This document shows positions 6,727-15,837 of a stretch of 64,000 nt of DNA, piece by piece. Both the position numbers and the translations under genes were made by a program. Positions within the stretch are counted from its first letter, which is position 1, and each line of letters opens with the position of its first letter. The notes beneath the pieces are model-generated. The model was not told where the DNA came from and ran no database searches. It saw nothing but the letters and a program-made list of their open reading frames with translations. The stretch is from Bacteroidota bacterium (lineage in GTDB: Bacteria > Bacteroidota > Bacteroidia > Chitinophagales > Chitinophagaceae), in assembly GCA_026391125.1 (NCBI GenBank), contig JAPLEO010000102.1, forward strand, positions 62,001 through 126,000, read 5' to 3'.

Positions 6727-9498
6727 ATGCGCATGAAATACTTACTCTTTGTTTGCTTTGTTTTTTTAGGCATTAACTCAACTTTTTGTCAGCAGGTGCA
6801 AGGCTGCCCCGAATTTCCTAGATGGCAAAAATTAATGGATAAAGGGAATTTTGAAGAAGCTACTAATCTGGCTGAATTAGTATTGAATTACGAAGAGCCA
6901 TGGTCGTGGAAACCACAAAAAGATATTAATACCTACAGAGATTTTCAAAAAAAATATAGCATTAATACATCTAAATTATGCAGACGCTATTTTCTTGCAG
7001 AACCTGCTCGCAGACAAGGGAATTTATCCCGTGCAGTTAATCTTGCTACAAACTGGTTTAATGCATTAAATGCGCAATATCGAAATGACAAATTTGGTTA
7101 TGATTATAAGAATAATGAACCAGCTATGTTAGATAAGTATGTTCATTGGTGCATGGAATTGGGTGAGAAAGAATTAGCAGCAGGGAATTTGGAAGAAGCC
7201 CTTACAGCATTTAATTGGGGTGTAAATGTTGGAAATTTCGATATGGGTGTATGTGCTGGCTATCCAATGGAGAAAAATAGTGTAAGCCATGCATACATAC
7301 TAACCGAACTGGTTGGTGATGTGTATTTTAAAAAAGACAATTATAAGCAAGCATTGAAGCTTTACCAATTATTTGATTCCAGTAAATATAGTAAGCAAAT
7401 TAGTTCAAAAATAGTACTTACAAAATCAAAAATAGCATCATTACAATCTCGACTTATTGAAAAATCAAATCAAGCCAAATTACAGTATAAGCAAGACGAA
7501 GCAACACTTCCCATTCTTTTCAAACAAACACAAAAAAGAACAGTTGGACTTCTCGCTAGCGGAAATATTAGTACGAAGATAAATGCCGCAAAAGAACCTA
7601 TATCCCCAACTATTAATAGAAAATGGGAAAATAATGACCTTGTTTTTAGTGCAAGTGGAGAAGAATTGTATTTTAAGAATTATGTAGATAGTAATTATCA
7701 GTTTTGGGATGTAAAAAGTCAAAAAAAACTGGGGGAGATTCCATTTTCAGAAATGGAAAAAACACAAAAGGGACGAGAAATACTTTCTTCTTTTGTGCCT
7801 TTATATATTTTTTCACTCCCACCCAATGCAACATTTAGTAGATGGATATCGGATAGCCTACAATTATCTATCGAAAAACTAGAACACTATACAATTTCCA
7901 ATGAAAAAGGGGAACCAATATACTCTTTTTCAATGCCCACAGTACTGAGCTCAGGGGCAATTGAAACTATTAGAATACAACTTTACTATCACAAGGCACT
8001 TAATAAATTGTTTATATATAAATTGGAAAAAAATCTTACAAAGGATTACGAAAGTTCCATGGGAATTTATGTATATAATCTAAACACAAAACAAATTCAA
8101 AGTGTTTTTAGAAAATATACCTACAACCCGGATAAAAATAGTTGGCGATTTTCTAACAACTTTATTATACTAAATAAACTTACTGAGTCGATTGATTTTT
8201 GGACAAATGGGATAAGTCTATATGATTTAGAATTGGTCAATAAAGAAGTATTGTCATACGATTATCAATACGATAATCATTTATCTGGAGAAATAAACAA
8301 TAGCAACTTGTACTTGTGTTCTGATAATCAAAATCATCACTATTTTCTGGATACTTCAAATAAAGGCAACACAATAAAAATTAAATATGCAGAGGCGAAG
8401 TCATTAGAAGTAGTTACAATTTTACCTTCTAGAAAATTAAATAGCCTTACCATTGACCCTACAGGAAAACATATAGCTTATTTTGAAACTTTCTTTTTGC
8501 CTAATACGGGTAATTTTGTTTCAATTAATATGTATAACATAAATGAGCCAGATAAATTATATACACTTACAGACCAAACAAAGTATCCCATGTTGTTGGC
8601 TAAGAATTATGTGACTTCAAAAGAAAATGGGGAATACCTATTCAAAAAAGCTGCTGAAGATGCATTGGCCCTTAATAAGAAACAAATAGCAGATCGATTA
8701 GAATCTGAAAATGCTAAGCAACAAGCTGCTGATGAATTAGCTAAGAAAGCATTAGCTGCAAGAGAAGCCCAAAATGCTAAAGACAAAAAAATAGCATCCA
8801 ATAGACAGCTTTATAAACAAGAATTTGATTCTTTGAGCTTAGAATTTACAAAAGTAGAAAACAAAATTCAAGCAATTCGTCAAAAAGAAATGGCACTATT
8901 TAATCAAAAGAAGTATGCAGAATTACTAGCTATGAGACATTGGGAACTTACCGTTCAATTCCCAATGTCACTAAAAGATGAAAATCATAACATGGCTTTT
9001 CTGACTAATTTTACGCTTAAGTTAGAAATGTCTTTTCTATTAAGGGGAGATAATGAAACATTAGATTTGAAAATAAAAAGTACGTTTACGGTACCTTCAT
9101 CCCAATCAAATAATAGAAGTTCTTTATGGTTTGATGATAAATACACTAGTAGCGTTAGCTCAACCCGAGACTATATTGTGGCAAAATTTAAGGGAACTAT
9201 GGTGCGAATGGAGCAGTTTTATCCTGGCATTAGTAAGCCTTTACCTAAAATGCCATTTGGAGATGACTCTCTTTGGGTAAATTCGGTTCGGAATGAATTT
9301 TGTTTTAAAAATGAGTTATACATATATAAAAAATCATTTGGGTTAAATGTAGTAAAAGGTACTCTTCCAGTATTGACACTTTATGATGAGGATGGAACGG
9401 GTGATTGTTATGCCATTCCTACTAAAGAAGAAAATGAGTTGTACGAAAAAAAGAATACTATTCTAGGTAGGATACGAATTATTGATGAGCGCAAATAA
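6727..9498 (+). CDS. Large secreted TPR/coiled-coil protein
   Basis: The start is taken at the ATG at 6727 (or 6733), just before the signal peptide MKYLLFVCFVFLG; an in-frame ATG at 6589 would add 46 residues that overlap the divergent promoter. The protein has 924 residues. The first 250 contain TPR-like helix pairs (for example NLEEALTAFNWGVNVGNFD and FKKDNYKQALKLYQL). About 300-640 is beta-rich and looks like a degenerate propeller, with blades such as LTIDPTGKHIAYFE. About 648-721 is a lysine/alanine/glutamate-rich coiled coil, and the C-terminal 200 residues form a further beta domain. This organisation suggests an envelope scaffold. No enzymatic motif is visible and I do not recognise the family. 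Confidence 0.75.
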   Translation: MRMKYLLFVCFVFLGINSTFCQQVQGCPEFPRWQKLMDKGNFEEATNLAELVLNYEEPWSWKPQKDINTYRDFQKKYSINTSKLCRRYFLAEPARRQGNLSRAVNLATNWFNALNAQYRNDKFGYDYKNNEPAMLDKYVHWCMELGEKELAAGNLEEALTAFNWGVNVGNFDMGVCAGYPMEKNSVSHAYILTELVGDVYFKKDNYKQALKLYQLFDSSKYSKQISSKIVLTKSKIASLQSRLIEKSNQAKLQYKQDEATLPILFKQTQKRTVGLLASGNISTKINAAKEPISPTINRKWENNDLVFSASGEELYFKNYVDSNYQFWDVKSQKKLGEIPFSEMEKTQKGREILSSFVPLYIFSLPPNATFSRWISDSLQLSIEKLEHYTISNEKGEPIYSFSMPTVLSSGAIETIRIQLYYHKALNKLFIYKLEKNLTKDYESSMGIYVYNLNTKQIQSVFRKYTYNPDKNSWRFSNNFIILNKLTESIDFWTNGISLYDLELVNKEVLSYDYQYDNHLSGEINNSNLYLCSDNQNHHYFLDTSNKGNTIKIKYAEAKSLEVVTILPSRKLNSLTIDPTGKHIAYFETFFLPNTGNFVSINMYNINEPDKLYTLTDQTKYPMLLAKNYVTSKENGEYLFKKAAEDALALNKKQIADRLESENAKQQAADELAKKALAAREAQNAKDKKIASNRQLYKQEFDSLSLEFTKVENKIQAIRQKEMALFNQKKYAELLAMRHWELTVQFPMSLKDENHNMAFLTNFTLKLEMSFLLRGDNETLDLKIKSTFTVPSSQSNNRSSLWFDDKYTSSVSSTRDYIVAKFKGTMVRMEQFYPGISKPLPKMPFGDDSLWVNSVRNEFCFKNELYIYKKSFGLNVVKGTLPVLTLYDEDGTGDCYAIPTKEENELYEKKNTILGRIRIIDERK

Positions 9499-9530
9499 GT
9501 ATCGATATCTCTTAATCGATATCGATACTT
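9497..9530. terminator. Hairpin between convergent genes, overlapping a stop codon
   Basis: A perfect 13-bp stem (arms 9497-9509 and 9518-9530, built on AAGTATCGATATC) with an eight-base loop lies between the convergent genes ending at 9498 and 9537. It overlaps the last two bases of the plus-strand stop codon. It lacks a good U-run on either side, so termination would be less efficient than at a canonical site. Confidence 0.5.
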
Positions 9531-9536
9531 AAAAAA

Positions 9537-10628
9537 TTAGAACCTAACAGAAAACCCAATGTTCACTGAATAATCAGCGAATGCAGCGTCACCCTGAGCA
9601 TAAACACCAGTTTGCTCAGTTTTTAATTTATCTGGAACACTTTGGGTACGATTACGTGATACGGCAACAGGCACGTACGCATAAATGTTGCATTTTTTCA
9701 TGGTATAGGTAATTCCTGGTTCTACAGTTACTACACGTCCTGGTCTGCGAAAGCCTGTACTTCCACCAATCAAATCATACACAGGAATGCACTCATACCT
9801 AACACCACCAGAAAAAGTAACTTTGCCAGCCATATAATTTGCACCAGCTCTAATAAGGTATTGATCGGGAACACTCATTACATCAGAAGTGTTGGCAATA
9901 GTTGCAGACGAAGGGGTTCCACCTCTTTGAGTTGAAACGCCATTTTGTTCCCTAGGATTTAAGAGATAATAAAAGTTGCCATATAAATTAAGCTTGTGTG
10001 AGATGGCATAATAAGTATTTAATTCTGTTGTGAATCCTGTACCACCATCGCCTAATTGAATAGATTGATCTACTGGTCCTAATACAGTGGTACCGGTAGT
10101 TCCAGCAGCAGTATAGAATCTATCTGTGTATTTATAATCGCCAGTTGCGAATTTAATTCCCAAACCAGCCTGAATATTAAAGTTCATATGCTTCACTGGA
10201 TCTAATAACCATGCATATCCTGCCACGCGAATATCACCTAATCCAAATGAATGTGTTTCATGACGCGCAACACCACCATGTTCGTATAAAGACGAACGAG
10301 TATTTGCAATGAGGGGAACATAGACTGAAACACTCCAAGTTTTATTTAACACGCGTGTTAAACCAAAATCCATATTGAATGTATGGTTAATTACTTCTGT
10401 ACCTAATTCCAGACGTTTTGGTTGTTCTACTTTTCCAACAAAATGTTTGTACGATTTGAAATAACGTGTATTGGTAGAGAACAACCATTTTGATGTGTCA
10501 ATGTTTTTCATATGGTCCATCATATTACAAGTTGCTCCACCTGCTCCTCTAATTGCTACGCATCCCTGCGCATTTACCGTTCGGTTAACTAAAAGGCATA
10601 TTACTAGTATTAAGAATATTTTTTTCAT
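9537..10628 (-). CDS. Outer-membrane beta-barrel protein paired with haloperoxidase
   Basis: This 363-residue protein has a signal peptide (residues 1-20, ending VNAQ), a short cysteine-containing N-terminal segment (GCVAIRGAGGATCN), and then alternating amphipathic strands to a terminal FSVRF-like strand ending in phenylalanine, which is the usual outer-membrane barrel signature. The strand and turn pattern, with TRVLNKTWSVSVYVPLIANT and RVAGYAWLLDP, resembles the 'MetA-pathway of phenol degradation' channel group (Phenol_MetA_deg), though I infer this only from general appearance. It starts 33 bp after the haloperoxidase-like gene on the same strand, so the two probably form an operon and act on the same envelope substrate. 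Confidence 0.7.
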   Translation of the reverse strand: MKKIFLILVICLLVNRTVNAQGCVAIRGAGGATCNMMDHMKNIDTSKWLFSTNTRYFKSYKHFVGKVEQPKRLELGTEVINHTFNMDFGLTRVLNKTWSVSVYVPLIANTRSSLYEHGGVARHETHSFGLGDIRVAGYAWLLDPVKHMNFNIQAGLGIKFATGDYKYTDRFYTAAGTTGTTVLGPVDQSIQLGDGGTGFTTELNTYYAISHKLNLYGNFYYLLNPREQNGVSTQRGGTPSSATIANTSDVMSVPDQYLIRAGANYMAGKVTFSGGVRYECIPVYDLIGGSTGFRRPGRVVTVEPGITYTMKKCNIYAYVPVAVSRNRTQSVPDKLKTEQTGVYAQGDAAFADYSVNIGFSVRF

Positions 10629-10661
10629 TTGTGGGATTTGTGATTTTAGAAATTTGTTTTT

Positions 10662-11987
10662 TTATTTTTTCATTTTGACTCTTTCAACAACGAGTCCTCC
10701 AACTTTTTTACCAAATTCGGTACTGATAATACAAGAATTATGAAAATGTAATCCTCCATAAAAACGAGCCCAATTATTTTCATCGGCTGCAGCTCTGAAC
10801 GATTTGAAATCACGATTCTTAATACCAAATTCTATTTCAGTAGAATCGGTATAAGCAAAGTTTTCTCCAAATACGCTGGTAAGCGCTTCAGCAGCGGAAG
10901 AAGAAATGGTGCTATGTCCGCAGGTATATTCTGGGAATGCTGGTGTTTGTAATAAAGGACGCCAATTTGGATCGATATATTTATTGATCACTGTTTCTGG
11001 TCGTACAGTATTGTAGGCATATTTTGCAAACCAACATTGTATAAATGCATCAAATAATGCAATACTTGTTTTTGCGAAAGCAGTGACTGTGGTTCCGTAA
11101 TCTGCTTTTGCTTTTTGAGCTGCAATACCAACAACACTCATCCAATGTCCGGGAGGTGAGAACTTCTTACTTCCAAACATAGCATGACCAGTAACGTTCA
11201 TTTTAAAAGGATTATCATCCCAGAACTCAGCCATATGTTTTTGGTCTGCTGTTAAACTATCTACAGCATTTTTGATTTTCATCACTTCTGAGTAGTACTT
11301 ACTGTTCTTGTCTTTAATATTGAATGCAGGTGGCGGTGGTACAGGGAAAATTCCTGCACTATCAATCACCATGGGTCTAATTTCTTTCCAATGTGGTTCG
11401 GCTGCTGATGCATACATCGGAGGGGTTGGAACCCAACGTCCTGGTTCATCTGTTACATTGTATTTTTCCGCACCACGTGTTTCTAAATAATTATCTTTTT
11501 TGCTCCAACGTATGATGGACATTCCAATGCTATCTGCATATTGCTGAGATACTTTTTCAACAGCTTCGGGTAATCCTTTCGAACGAGCAATTTTTAAAAT
11601 ACTGTCTTTATATGTTTTTAAACTTCCTTCCGGAAATGTAACAGCCTCTCCTACTTTCATATATGCTAATAAAGCCGCTAATTCATAATCTACACCAACG
11701 GTATCTTTTGATAAGTTGATTTCCTTTAGCCCATTTAATTGACCGGCTAAAGATTGGTAATGCACTGGATCGCTTGCTGCTATTACTTCATACGCTGCTA
11801 TTGCCGCATAAGCATAGTTTCTGGAAGCCACCATTGGCGGAAAATTATTTCCCATTACCACCGTGTTCAATTCATGAACTGTATTACTAAAAAGGTCAGG
11901 GTTGTGTAAATAGGTCTTGTATTCATTACTGGTTTTGCACGCAAATAATGTTACAATAGCACAAATTGCTATTAGAAGCTTTTTCAT
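10662..11987 (-). CDS. Vanadium-dependent haloperoxidase / PAP2-family lipoprotein
   Basis: The ATG at 11987 starts a lipoprotein signal peptide ending VTLFAC, so Cys17 should be acylated; the frame extends nine codons further only through a TTG. The 441-residue protein carries the vanadate/phosphate-binding residues of the haloperoxidase/PAP2 superfamily in order: K and R in KYAYNTVRP (about 320-329), a histidine in PEYTCGHST (about 352), and R and H in ARFYGGLHFHN (about 407-413). Family members either oxidise halides with hydrogen peroxide or hydrolyse phosphate esters, and sequence alone does not settle which. The usual SGH is CGH here. It precedes the barrel gene and follows the small membrane-anchored protein, in a locus with SusC/D and GH65. 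Confidence 0.88.
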   Translation of the reverse strand: MKKLLIAICAIVTLFACKTSNEYKTYLHNPDLFSNTVHELNTVVMGNNFPPMVASRNYAYAAIAAYEVIAASDPVHYQSLAGQLNGLKEINLSKDTVGVDYELAALLAYMKVGEAVTFPEGSLKTYKDSILKIARSKGLPEAVEKVSQQYADSIGMSIIRWSKKDNYLETRGAEKYNVTDEPGRWVPTPPMYASAAEPHWKEIRPMVIDSAGIFPVPPPPAFNIKDKNSKYYSEVMKIKNAVDSLTADQKHMAEFWDDNPFKMNVTGHAMFGSKKFSPPGHWMSVVGIAAQKAKADYGTTVTAFAKTSIALFDAFIQCWFAKYAYNTVRPETVINKYIDPNWRPLLQTPAFPEYTCGHSTISSSAAEALTSVFGENFAYTDSTEIEFGIKNRDFKSFRAAADENNWARFYGGLHFHNSCIISTEFGKKVGGLVVERVKMKK

Positions 11988-12096
11988 CTTATACGATTGT
12001 TTGATAGAATGCAATCTACCTATACATACATATAGGCACTGACCATTACAAACTAATAATTAGAGAAACTGTAAATACAATAAAAACATAAAAATA

Positions 12097-12122
12097 CCTG
12101 CATAGCTGCTATACTATGCAGG
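12097..12122 (-). terminator. Rho-independent terminator after the small anchored protein gene
   Basis: A perfect 9-bp stem, CCTGCATAG/CTATGCAGG, with an eight-base loop is followed on the minus strand by TATTTTTATGTTTTT. It lies 20 bp after the stop at 12142, and separates the GH65/anchored-protein transcript from the haloperoxidase gene, which would then need its own promoter in the gap 11988-12096. Confidence 0.75.
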
Positions 12123-12141
12123 CTGAATCTTGTTAATCATC

Positions 12142-12705
12142 TTAAGATTCAACCTGAGGAGGCCTATCTAATTGGTCTAAATATTCGGAGAGATGTACTA
12201 AATATTTGTTATTCCCGTACACAAAGTTGATGGGACTTAATTCTTGCTGTAAATCAAAATAATGCTCATTCGTTAAATCTTGTTTTTCGATTTTGATGTC
12301 ACGATGAGGAGTACTTGTCTTTTTTGCACCAGAATAACTTACAAAGTCGTTGGCAAGTTTAAAAAACTCATCCCTTGCATTATTGATAGAAGTTTTTTGC
12401 ATATTCGGAATGCAAAGCAATTCTAATGAATCGTTTAAAAACCTACGTTTTACATAACGATAGTTGACACCCTTAATATCGATACTTCCTTCCATGTGTT
12501 CAAACACAGTAGAACTTAGGGTATAAGGTGGTAATGTTGCGGGAACTTTAATGCTAATTAATTCTGATTCAGAATATTGATTATCATCTAGTTGCGCCTG
12601 CATTTGTAGGTCTGCCCGCTGTGCAAAAAAGTCTGCCACTAGATGGTAGCCCATCCAATTTAACAGCAGTACGCCAAATAGTAATATGCAAGCAGCTTTT
12701 TTCAG
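12142..12705 (-). CDS. Small membrane-anchored protein with probable CTG start
   Basis: The first ATG in frame (12654) lies inside what looks like a membrane helix. Continuing upstream in frame gives LKKAACILLFGVLLLNW before it, with no stop until 12733-12735. The codon in the expected methionine position is CTG (12703-12705) followed by two lysines, a typical start of a signal anchor. I therefore place the start there, giving 188 residues with one N-terminal span and an extracytoplasmic domain of about 160 residues (containing YRYVKRRFLNDSLELLCIPN). The domain resembles hypothetical proteins I associate with Chitinophagaceae, often near TonB-dependent receptor genes, but I cannot give a function. 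It begins 20 bp after the GH65 stop, so it is probably co-transcribed with it. Confidence 0.65.
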   Translation of the reverse strand: MKKAACILLFGVLLLNWMGYHLVADFFAQRADLQMQAQLDDNQYSESELISIKVPATLPPYTLSSTVFEHMEGSIDIKGVNYRYVKRRFLNDSLELLCIPNMQKTSINNARDEFFKLANDFVSYSGAKKTSTPHRDIKIEKQDLTNEHYFDLQQELSPINFVYGNNKYLVHLSEYLDQLDRPPQVES

Positions 12706-12724
12706 GCTATGAAAATAAAAAAAA

Positions 12725-14794
12725 TTAATGAATTACAAAGGTTTTCTTTTGAGTGCCTACACCTGTGATTGTCAAGCTTTTCCATTGTTTGGGCAAGCTA
12801 GATTTCACCTGTACTATACCGTTGGAAGTGATGTCTAATCCGCCAAACCCCATGAGTAAACTTTGTACAATTCCACCAGCACCCGTTGCAAAATATGGAT
12901 TTGTACCCCCTTTGGTTTCTGCGATCACCCTGAATGGCGGGTTTAGGTTGGGTTCATACGCCTCTTTAAACCAATGATAAGCTTTCTCCCCGTCTCCTAA
13001 ACGGGCATATAATAAGGTGAAAATGGCTTGTGTCATTGCCGGGGTACCCTGATTGGGAATCCGGCTGGCGTAATAGGTCAAATCGTTCTTGATCTGAACC
13101 GGATCTGTAATTTCCTTCAACGGGTAAGCTAATAAGTTCACATCAGCTTGCTTGATTCCTTCACCATGATAGGATGCGTGTTCTTTGGTAACCCCATCAT
13201 CAAATTTTAGGATTGGAATATTTGCAGCCACTTGTAACCAATCAGGATCTGCACTAAGATTTAAAACCTTTGCTGCCTCGGTTGCATATTTAAGAACTGA
13301 TTTAGCTGCGGCATTAGTAAAAGCATCATTATTAATATTTTCTGCCCATTCGTCTGCAGCTACCACATTATTTATTTCGTATTTACCCGGTCCATTTCTT
13401 TCAACCCTGCTTGCCCAAAATGCTGCTGTTTCTTTTAGAATTGGCCAACCCTTTTGTAATAACCATTCTTTGTCTTGGGTTACGCAATAATAATTCCATG
13501 CTGCGATACCAACGCAAGCGGTGATATGGTGTTCAAAGGGACCACTCAAAGCCCATACAGGTGTTTCTTCCACACCAGTGGCGGCACTTTCCCATGGGAA
13601 CATGGCTCCTTTATATCCATGACTAAATGCATTTCTTCTTGCTGCTTCAAGGCGCTGAAAACGGTATTCTACAAGGCTCTTGGCGATTTCTGGGTGTAAT
13701 ACTAGTATCGCTGGATACATCCATAATTCTGTGTCCCAAAATACATGGCCATTATATCCTAACCCCGATAAGCCCATAGGAGATGGACTTAAAGCAGTTC
13801 CTTCCCTTACAAAAGAATACAAATGATATAACATACTATGTACATCCTGTTGAGCCTGATCGTCTCCTTCAATGCTGATATCGCTTTTCCATAATTCATC
13901 CCATGCCTTTAAATGAAACTGAACCAAACGATCGCGACCCTCGAGCTTCGCAAAGATGGTCATGCGCTCTGCTTCGTTCAAAGGATCGTCATGATGAGCT
14001 GAAGTTATAGATGAACCTACAATTGAAAAATTGTACGCTTCATTTGCTTTCAACTTTTTTGAAAATTTCATCAAATGCATATTATTATGCCACATTTCGT
14101 GTACCACTTTTGGCTCGTTACCAACTGATTCATTGAATAAAAAAGTATTGGAAGCTACAAGCTGTAATTTTCCAGTCGGACTTTTTGCTGAAGACGTTAG
14201 GAGTCCGAATGAAGTTTCTTGTTTACCCGTTTCAGTATGAACTGAACGACTTATTTCATTATAATAATTCTGAACATCTTTTAGTGCATCGGGTGCTTCC
14301 ATAACACTTGCTGCATTGATTGAGATATTAGCTTTGGGTGTTATTGTGATATCCATTAAAACAGAAAATGGTAGTTGTCTTAAAGAATAATAAGTATAAG
14401 ATACTGTTGCTTTATTTCCATAGTCGAAAGAAGTGGTAAAGCTTGCTTTTCGCATATTAAGCTCCTGCTTGAAATTGCTGATATTTTTGGCATCCATCCG
14501 ATTACCATCAATCTCCAAATAGGCATTTAACAAATTAAAACTTCTAATAAAATTGCTGACCCTTCCCCTTCCATATAAATCATAAGCACCTGCCAATACA
14601 ACATCTTTTACCATGAATGGATCTGGCGAAGAAACAATGCCAATCATGCCATTAGCAACTGTTACACCATAATAATCAGCTGCATTAAAACCAGTTGCTT
14701 TAATGATCCAGGGGTCTGCTTTTGTTTGAGCTGTTGCTGTTATACAAAACAACCCTGAAACTATTGTCAATAAAAGAAATATACTTTTTTTCAT
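12725..14794 (-). CDS. Glycoside hydrolase family 65 enzyme, periplasmic
   Basis: This 689-residue protein has a signal peptide (residues 1-22, ending TATAQ), an N-terminal beta-sandwich (about 25-270), and an alpha-barrel with the family 65 signatures: GHVFWDTELWMYP (about 350), a substrate-loop FPWESAATGVEE (about 397) and ADEWAENINNDAFTN (about 480), where the glutamate of DEW is in the position of the general acid. The arrangement is closest to eukaryotic acid trehalase and glucosylgalactosyl-hydroxylysine glucosidase, so hydrolysis of an alpha-linked glucoside is more likely than phosphorolysis. The substrate is not determined. It is divergent from the SRPBCC-like gene (110-bp gap) and heads the short operon with the membrane-anchored protein. 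Confidence 0.88.
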   Translation of the reverse strand: MKKSIFLLLTIVSGLFCITATAQTKADPWIIKATGFNAADYYGVTVANGMIGIVSSPDPFMVKDVVLAGAYDLYGRGRVSNFIRSFNLLNAYLEIDGNRMDAKNISNFKQELNMRKASFTTSFDYGNKATVSYTYYSLRQLPFSVLMDITITPKANISINAASVMEAPDALKDVQNYYNEISRSVHTETGKQETSFGLLTSSAKSPTGKLQLVASNTFLFNESVGNEPKVVHEMWHNNMHLMKFSKKLKANEAYNFSIVGSSITSAHHDDPLNEAERMTIFAKLEGRDRLVQFHLKAWDELWKSDISIEGDDQAQQDVHSMLYHLYSFVREGTALSPSPMGLSGLGYNGHVFWDTELWMYPAILVLHPEIAKSLVEYRFQRLEAARRNAFSHGYKGAMFPWESAATGVEETPVWALSGPFEHHITACVGIAAWNYYCVTQDKEWLLQKGWPILKETAAFWASRVERNGPGKYEINNVVAADEWAENINNDAFTNAAAKSVLKYATEAAKVLNLSADPDWLQVAANIPILKFDDGVTKEHASYHGEGIKQADVNLLAYPLKEITDPVQIKNDLTYYASRIPNQGTPAMTQAIFTLLYARLGDGEKAYHWFKEAYEPNLNPPFRVIAETKGGTNPYFATGAGGIVQSLLMGFGGLDITSNGIVQVKSSLPKQWKSLTITGVGTQKKTFVIH

Positions 14795-14904
14795 ATGGCT
14801 AAAATCAGCTACTAATATACAGTATATAAACTTACTTTTTTAGTAATGTTTTATAGTTTTCATGACTTCATTATCACTATTTTGCACATTAAATTGAACA
14901 CAGA

Positions 14905-15837
14905 ATGAAAAAATGGATTGGGATACTATTTGTAGTAATTATTATTTTGGGAGTCGCTATATATACCTTAATTCCATCTCAATTAAAAGTAGGTGGTTAT
15001 GTAAGAATTGATAAGCCAAGTGGTTTAATAACACGTTTATTTGTGATGCCTGAAAAAGCTAAGAATTGGTGGCCTGGAGAAAAGATCAATGATACAGAAT
15101 TCATCTACCAAGAAGTACATTATCGATTTACACAATGGAACCCTATCAATATTGCTTTCGAAGCAACTATTGGGGGCATGGTTACAAGTGCCACCATCAA
15201 TACGATCACAACACAAATGGATACTACTAATTTGCAAATAGACTATTTGCCTTTCGCTACTAGCCTTAATCCTATTAAGCGGTTTGAAATTTATCAAAAT
15301 GCAAGTCTGTTGAAAAAACAATTAGATAGTATCGCTTCCGCGATGAAGAGGTATTCCGAAAAAGAGGAAAACATTTATGGTATATCTATCGTGAGATCAA
15401 GGGTAAAGGACTCTTCATTGATCTCAACAAAAAAACTTTATAAGCTAAAACCAAGTAATCAGGATATTCATAATTTAGTGCAGGTATTAAAAAATTATGC
15501 AGCACAAAACGGAGGAGTTGAACACGATTACCCGATGCTTAACATTAGAGAAACACTCGATCATCAATTTGAAGCAATGGTTGCAATACCATTGATGAGA
15601 GACATCCCAAGCAAAGGAAATATTATTATTAAGAAAATGATCTTGGGTAATATTTTAGAAGCCAAAGTGGTAGGCGGACCATCTCATATTGCCAATGGAG
15701 AAATCGCAATTAAAAATTATGCAGATGACTTTAATAAAAAGTCACCTGCAATTCCTTTTCAATCACTTGTTACTGATCGTTCTGTTGAAAGCGATTCTAC
15801 GAAGTGGATTACTTATTTGAAATACCCGGTTTTTTAA
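14905..15837 (+). CDS. Membrane-anchored SRPBCC/GyrI-like ligand-binding protein
   Basis: This 310-residue protein starts with a signal anchor (KKWIGILFVVIIILGVAIYTLI). Residues about 30-145 look like a polyketide-cyclase/SRPBCC fold (RIDKPSGLITRLFVMPEKAKNWW). About 150-305 resemble a GyrI-like/AraC effector-binding domain (GGVEHDYPMLNIRET, FEAMVAIPL). Proteins with this two-domain plan and an N-terminal anchor occur in Bacteroidota and are thought to bind small molecules; the ligand is unknown. Its 3' end overlaps the convergent UnbV gene by 29 bp. It is the only plus-strand gene inside the SusC/D-GH65 region, so it may be an insertion into the locus rather than part of it. Confidence 0.7.
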   Translation: MKKWIGILFVVIIILGVAIYTLIPSQLKVGGYVRIDKPSGLITRLFVMPEKAKNWWPGEKINDTEFIYQEVHYRFTQWNPINIAFEATIGGMVTSATINTITTQMDTTNLQIDYLPFATSLNPIKRFEIYQNASLLKKQLDSIASAMKRYSEKEENIYGISIVRSRVKDSSLISTKKLYKLKPSNQDIHNLVQVLKNYAAQNGGVEHDYPMLNIRETLDHQFEAMVAIPLMRDIPSKGNIIIKKMILGNILEAKVVGGPSHIANGEIAIKNYADDFNKKSPAIPFQSLVTDRSVESDSTKWITYLKYPVF

